Origin: Triangularia verruculosa
Taxonomy: Eukaryota > Ascomycota > Sordariomycetes > Sordariales > Podosporaceae
Reading direction: 5' to 3'
Assembly (NCBI GenBank): GCA_033296885.1
Contig: MU863998.1
Location: 45,141 to 109,140 of the forward strand
DNA: 64,000 nucleotides
This document shows positions 61,585-64,000 of this stretch, in pieces. A model generated the notes under the pieces. It made no database searches. It saw nothing but the letters and a program-made list of their open reading frames with translations, and was not told the origin of the DNA. Each line of letters begins with the position of its first letter. Within the stretch, counting starts at the first letter, position 1. The position numbers were made by a program, and so were the translations under genes.

Positions 61585-63528
61585 ATGCAGGCTCTTGTCC
61601 AGGAATCGCCCATGTTTCGCTTTTGGTCCAACGACCCAAGGGGAAGCGACAAGACGGTAAATGGAGGTCCTCCGCCATCAACCTGTCCTGTATCGGCCGT
61701 GAATGCGCCCGGCGCATCCGAGCCTCTCACACCCGTCTCTCCCAAGAGACGTCGACCGAGCTTTGTCGACACTGCTTCCTGCTCGTCAGCGAAGCGCATC
61801 AAGACGGAGGAGCATCATGGTGGTCTGCCATCGCCGACCTCGGCGTGCGCAGACAACGAAGACACGAACATGCTGCGCGGGTCCAGCAAGAGTTCTGATG
61901 TTGAACGCGCCAAGGATGCGATCCAGTACCAGTTTGGTCTCGAGATCCTCCTCAAGCACGACGAGCTTCGGCTTATCGACCAGGAGCTGGCCAAGTGCCA
62001 GGTCGCGCTCGAGCAGCTCCGCCGGTGCCATCTGATCCCCTATCCTGTCCAATGTCCGACCCCCAGCCAGATGCTGGAGATCAGCAGCGGAAAGGGCCCG
62101 GCGCTGCAGCCAAAAGCCGGCCAGCCCGTACCAAAATGGGCGCCGCCTTTTGGTGTTGTCGACGGCCCTTATGCTCGTCATTATGCTAAGTGGCTTATCC
62201 CCGATCCCATGTTTGATGGCATTCAACCCGAGGCCCCCGGCCTTACAGAGACTGGCCGGGCCAGAAATGTCACAGCGGAAGGTAGGGCGACGAGGAACAG
62301 CATGTCGGATGCGAGCAGCTTTGGCAAGCAACGCCCTGCCCGTGGAAACGCAGGCCAGAGGCTGAATGCTCTATCCAGTGGATATCCTCCGGTCAAGGAC
62401 AAGCATTCCCCGTGCACCGTCAAGCGTTCTGATGGCCTTACGGTCAAGCTGGTGTGCATCGACTGCCACAGATGGGACTTTTCAAGCACCCAAGGCTTCA
62501 TCAACCATTGTCGCATTGCTCACAGGCGGGATTTCAAGAGCCACGAGGAGGCTGCCGTTCACTGCGGTCACCCTATCGAGGTTGACGACAGTGGCGCCGT
62601 CGTCGGGGAGGAAACCAAAACACCTGCACCTGTGCCCGCCGTTTCCTCTGGCTTGATTCATCCTTTGGCCCGTAACGAGTCTATTTCTGAACAACAGGCT
62701 TACAGGAACATTCTTTCTCGCATCAACGCTTCGTTGGAGCTCTACCATGCTGGGAAGCTGCCCAATGTTAAGTCTATTCCCCGTGCCCGCAAACCGTCAA
62801 AGTCCAACGCCGCCGGGTCACCTGCTGGTTTCGTCTCTTCTTCCGAAGCGCCTTATCTGTCCCGGTTAATGCAAAAGAAGAAGTTGAGTGGTAACCTGAA
62901 GGATGAGGTGACTGAGGCCAAGGTCAAGGTGGATTGGGACATGCTTTCTCCCGGCGAGGATTCTGACATCGACCCGCCGTCTGGGTCTGATCGTGCTGCT
63001 ACACCAAACAAAGTCCCAACGCCAGGTGCGCGGACACCGGCTGTCATGCGGATGCCGGCGCGCTCTGCCGTCTCCCCATCTCAGCCACCAGCAGTTCCAC
63101 GCCCAGCGAGTAGCAAAAGCCATGCTCAGGTCTCTGCCACTGGTGCCGATGCCGAAACAGATGCCGATATGCCGAACACTCCGAGCTATGATGACGAAAT
63201 GGATGTGGAATTGAGCCCCAACACTATGGCAAGCAACAATGCGCCATCCCTGGTTAGTGACGATGGAGAATATGACGACTCTGACGACGGTTCGGTTTCA
63301 GACAGTAGTGATGCCATGGAGATCGAGTCGGTGTCTGATGTGGCCGAGATCAACCTCGAAGAGGATGTGGACGTTCGTGACAATGCCCCACGCTCCATTC
63401 AACACTGCCGCAAAATAAACAACACAGACAAGATGAAAAAAGATGAAAACAGGCATGTGACCTTTGTCACGCCGAGCCCTGTTCCCAAAGCCAGCAACAA
63501 GGGGAGGCGGAAGCAACAAAAAATGTAG
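61585..63528 (+). CDS. AHC1-like C2H2 zinc-finger protein (probable ADA/SAGA-type acetyltransferase component)
   Basis: A single exon of 647 residues. Basic patches (SPKRRRPSF, SAKRIKTE) near the N-terminus suggest nuclear targeting. A helical stretch at about 108-150 (GLEILLKHDELRLIDQELAK) precedes a conserved HYAKWLIPDPMFDG. A zinc-finger region follows: Cys291 and Cys294 in LVCIDCHRWDFSSTQGFINH, His308 and His313 in CRIAHRRDF, and the extension KSHEEAAVHCGHP. This matches the finger I know from fungal AHC1-like proteins. Yeast Ahc1 is the structural subunit specific to the ADA histone acetyltransferase complex. The C-terminal third is acidic and disordered, ending in a basic NKGRRKQQKM. 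Complex membership is inferred from the finger. Confidence 0.82.
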   Translation: MQALVQESPMFRFWSNDPRGSDKTVNGGPPPSTCPVSAVNAPGASEPLTPVSPKRRRPSFVDTASCSSAKRIKTEEHHGGLPSPTSACADNEDTNMLRGSSKSSDVERAKDAIQYQFGLEILLKHDELRLIDQELAKCQVALEQLRRCHLIPYPVQCPTPSQMLEISSGKGPALQPKAGQPVPKWAPPFGVVDGPYARHYAKWLIPDPMFDGIQPEAPGLTETGRARNVTAEGRATRNSMSDASSFGKQRPARGNAGQRLNALSSGYPPVKDKHSPCTVKRSDGLTVKLVCIDCHRWDFSSTQGFINHCRIAHRRDFKSHEEAAVHCGHPIEVDDSGAVVGEETKTPAPVPAVSSGLIHPLARNESISEQQAYRNILSRINASLELYHAGKLPNVKSIPRARKPSKSNAAGSPAGFVSSSEAPYLSRLMQKKKLSGNLKDEVTEAKVKVDWDMLSPGEDSDIDPPSGSDRAATPNKVPTPGARTPAVMRMPARSAVSPSQPPAVPRPASSKSHAQVSATGADAETDADMPNTPSYDDEMDVELSPNTMASNNAPSLVSDDGEYDDSDDGSVSDSSDAMEIESVSDVAEINLEEDVDVRDNAPRSIQHCRKINNTDKMKKDENRHVTFVTPSPVPKASNKGRRKQQKM

Positions 63529-64000
63529 AATTATAATGGTCACCAAACCGCTGGATGGGTCTGACCAGCACGGAGCACGCTTCTTACCGCTCAAACTTAC
63601 ACTTTATACGACACTTTAATGAGCCTTTTACCTTTGGGGCGCGAGATGGGCTGCCACGGTGCAACTCTCGTGTCACTCTTTGGATTATTCACAACTGCCT
63701 TTTCTTCCCCTTCTCAAAAAACCAACGAATACACGAGGAGGGGCTATTTTTGCGGCACTTATAGTCTTTTTTTATTATCGACGACGGGAAGACGGGTTTC
63801 TGATTCTACTGTATGAGCGGGCGCAAATTGGGGATGCTTTTTAACTGGAATTTTGTTACGATGGCGGATGGTTTTGCTTTTTATGGGGGTGGGGGGGGGG
63901 GGGGGGGGGGGTGAAAAAAAAAAAAAAAAAACGGGGTTTTTTTTTTTATTTTTTTTATTTTTTATATTGTTTAAAAAAAAAACGGGTTGTGGTGTTTGGG
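63529..64000. other. 3' flank ending in extreme homopolymers
   Basis: The last about 120 nt hold a run of 21 G (63891-63911), 18 A (63914-63931) and long T-runs. No gene is supported, and the sequence quality at this edge should be doubted. Confidence 0.6.

Overview
The window is nuclear DNA of a filamentous ascomycete, most likely a sordariomycete and probably in or near the Sordariales. The genes have short (about 50-340 nt) GT-AG introns with CTAAC/CTGAC-type branch sites. Protein families and lengths are typically fungal, intergenic gaps are 0.1-3 kb, and the genes are unrelated housekeeping genes on both strands. I see no bacterial-type operon, rRNA, tRNA, CRISPR array, intact transposon or biosynthetic cluster.

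Layout. 0-12 kb: a partial 3' end, actin-interacting protein AIP1 (-), a disordered chromatin-like protein carrying histone-H3-tail-like motifs (+), nuclear poly(A)-binding protein Pab2 (+) and the NEDD4-family ubiquitin ligase Rsp5 (+). 12-24 kb: a nitronate monooxygenase (+) converging on a membrane-anchored amidohydrolase (-), an SPX-domain membrane protein (-), a 3-kb gap and the U3 snoRNP protein MPP10 (+). 24-31 kb: complex I subunit NDUFS7/PSST (+), an interrupted small membrane-protein gene not visible as a single ORF (-), two repeat-bearing disordered proteins (-) and COQ7 (-), which is divergent from RTF1 (+). 35-47 kb: phospholipase D1 (-), gamma-tubulin (+) and two disordered proteins (+) whose 5' regions share a duplicated block. 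47-64 kb: choline-phosphate cytidylyltransferase (-), a CAP-domain protein (-), an F-box-like protein (-), Tctex-type dynein light chain (-), VTC1 (+), an Alba-domain protein (-) and an AHC1-like zinc-finger protein (+).

Themes that recur without clustering are phospholipid metabolism (PLD1, PCT1), respiratory chain and quinone (NDUFS7, COQ7), phosphate/polyphosphate (SPX protein, VTC1), cytoskeleton (AIP1, gamma-tubulin, dynein light chain) and RNA or chromatin (Pab2, RTF1, MPP10, Alba, AHC1-like). I found no evidence that neighbours act as one pathway.

The observations most worth following are: (i) three QTAR motifs, one matching H3 residues 2-8, in the 4.0-kb gene; (ii) a four-helix membrane-protein gene at 25.6-26.1 kb whose frame is broken only in G homopolymers; (iii) a sense-strand switch from C-rich to G-rich along many coding regions; (iv) a palindrome cluster at 26.7-26.9 kb; (v) stacked hairpins in RTF1 intron 1. 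Exon coordinates were worked out by hand from splice signals and family conservation and were not checked against transcripts.
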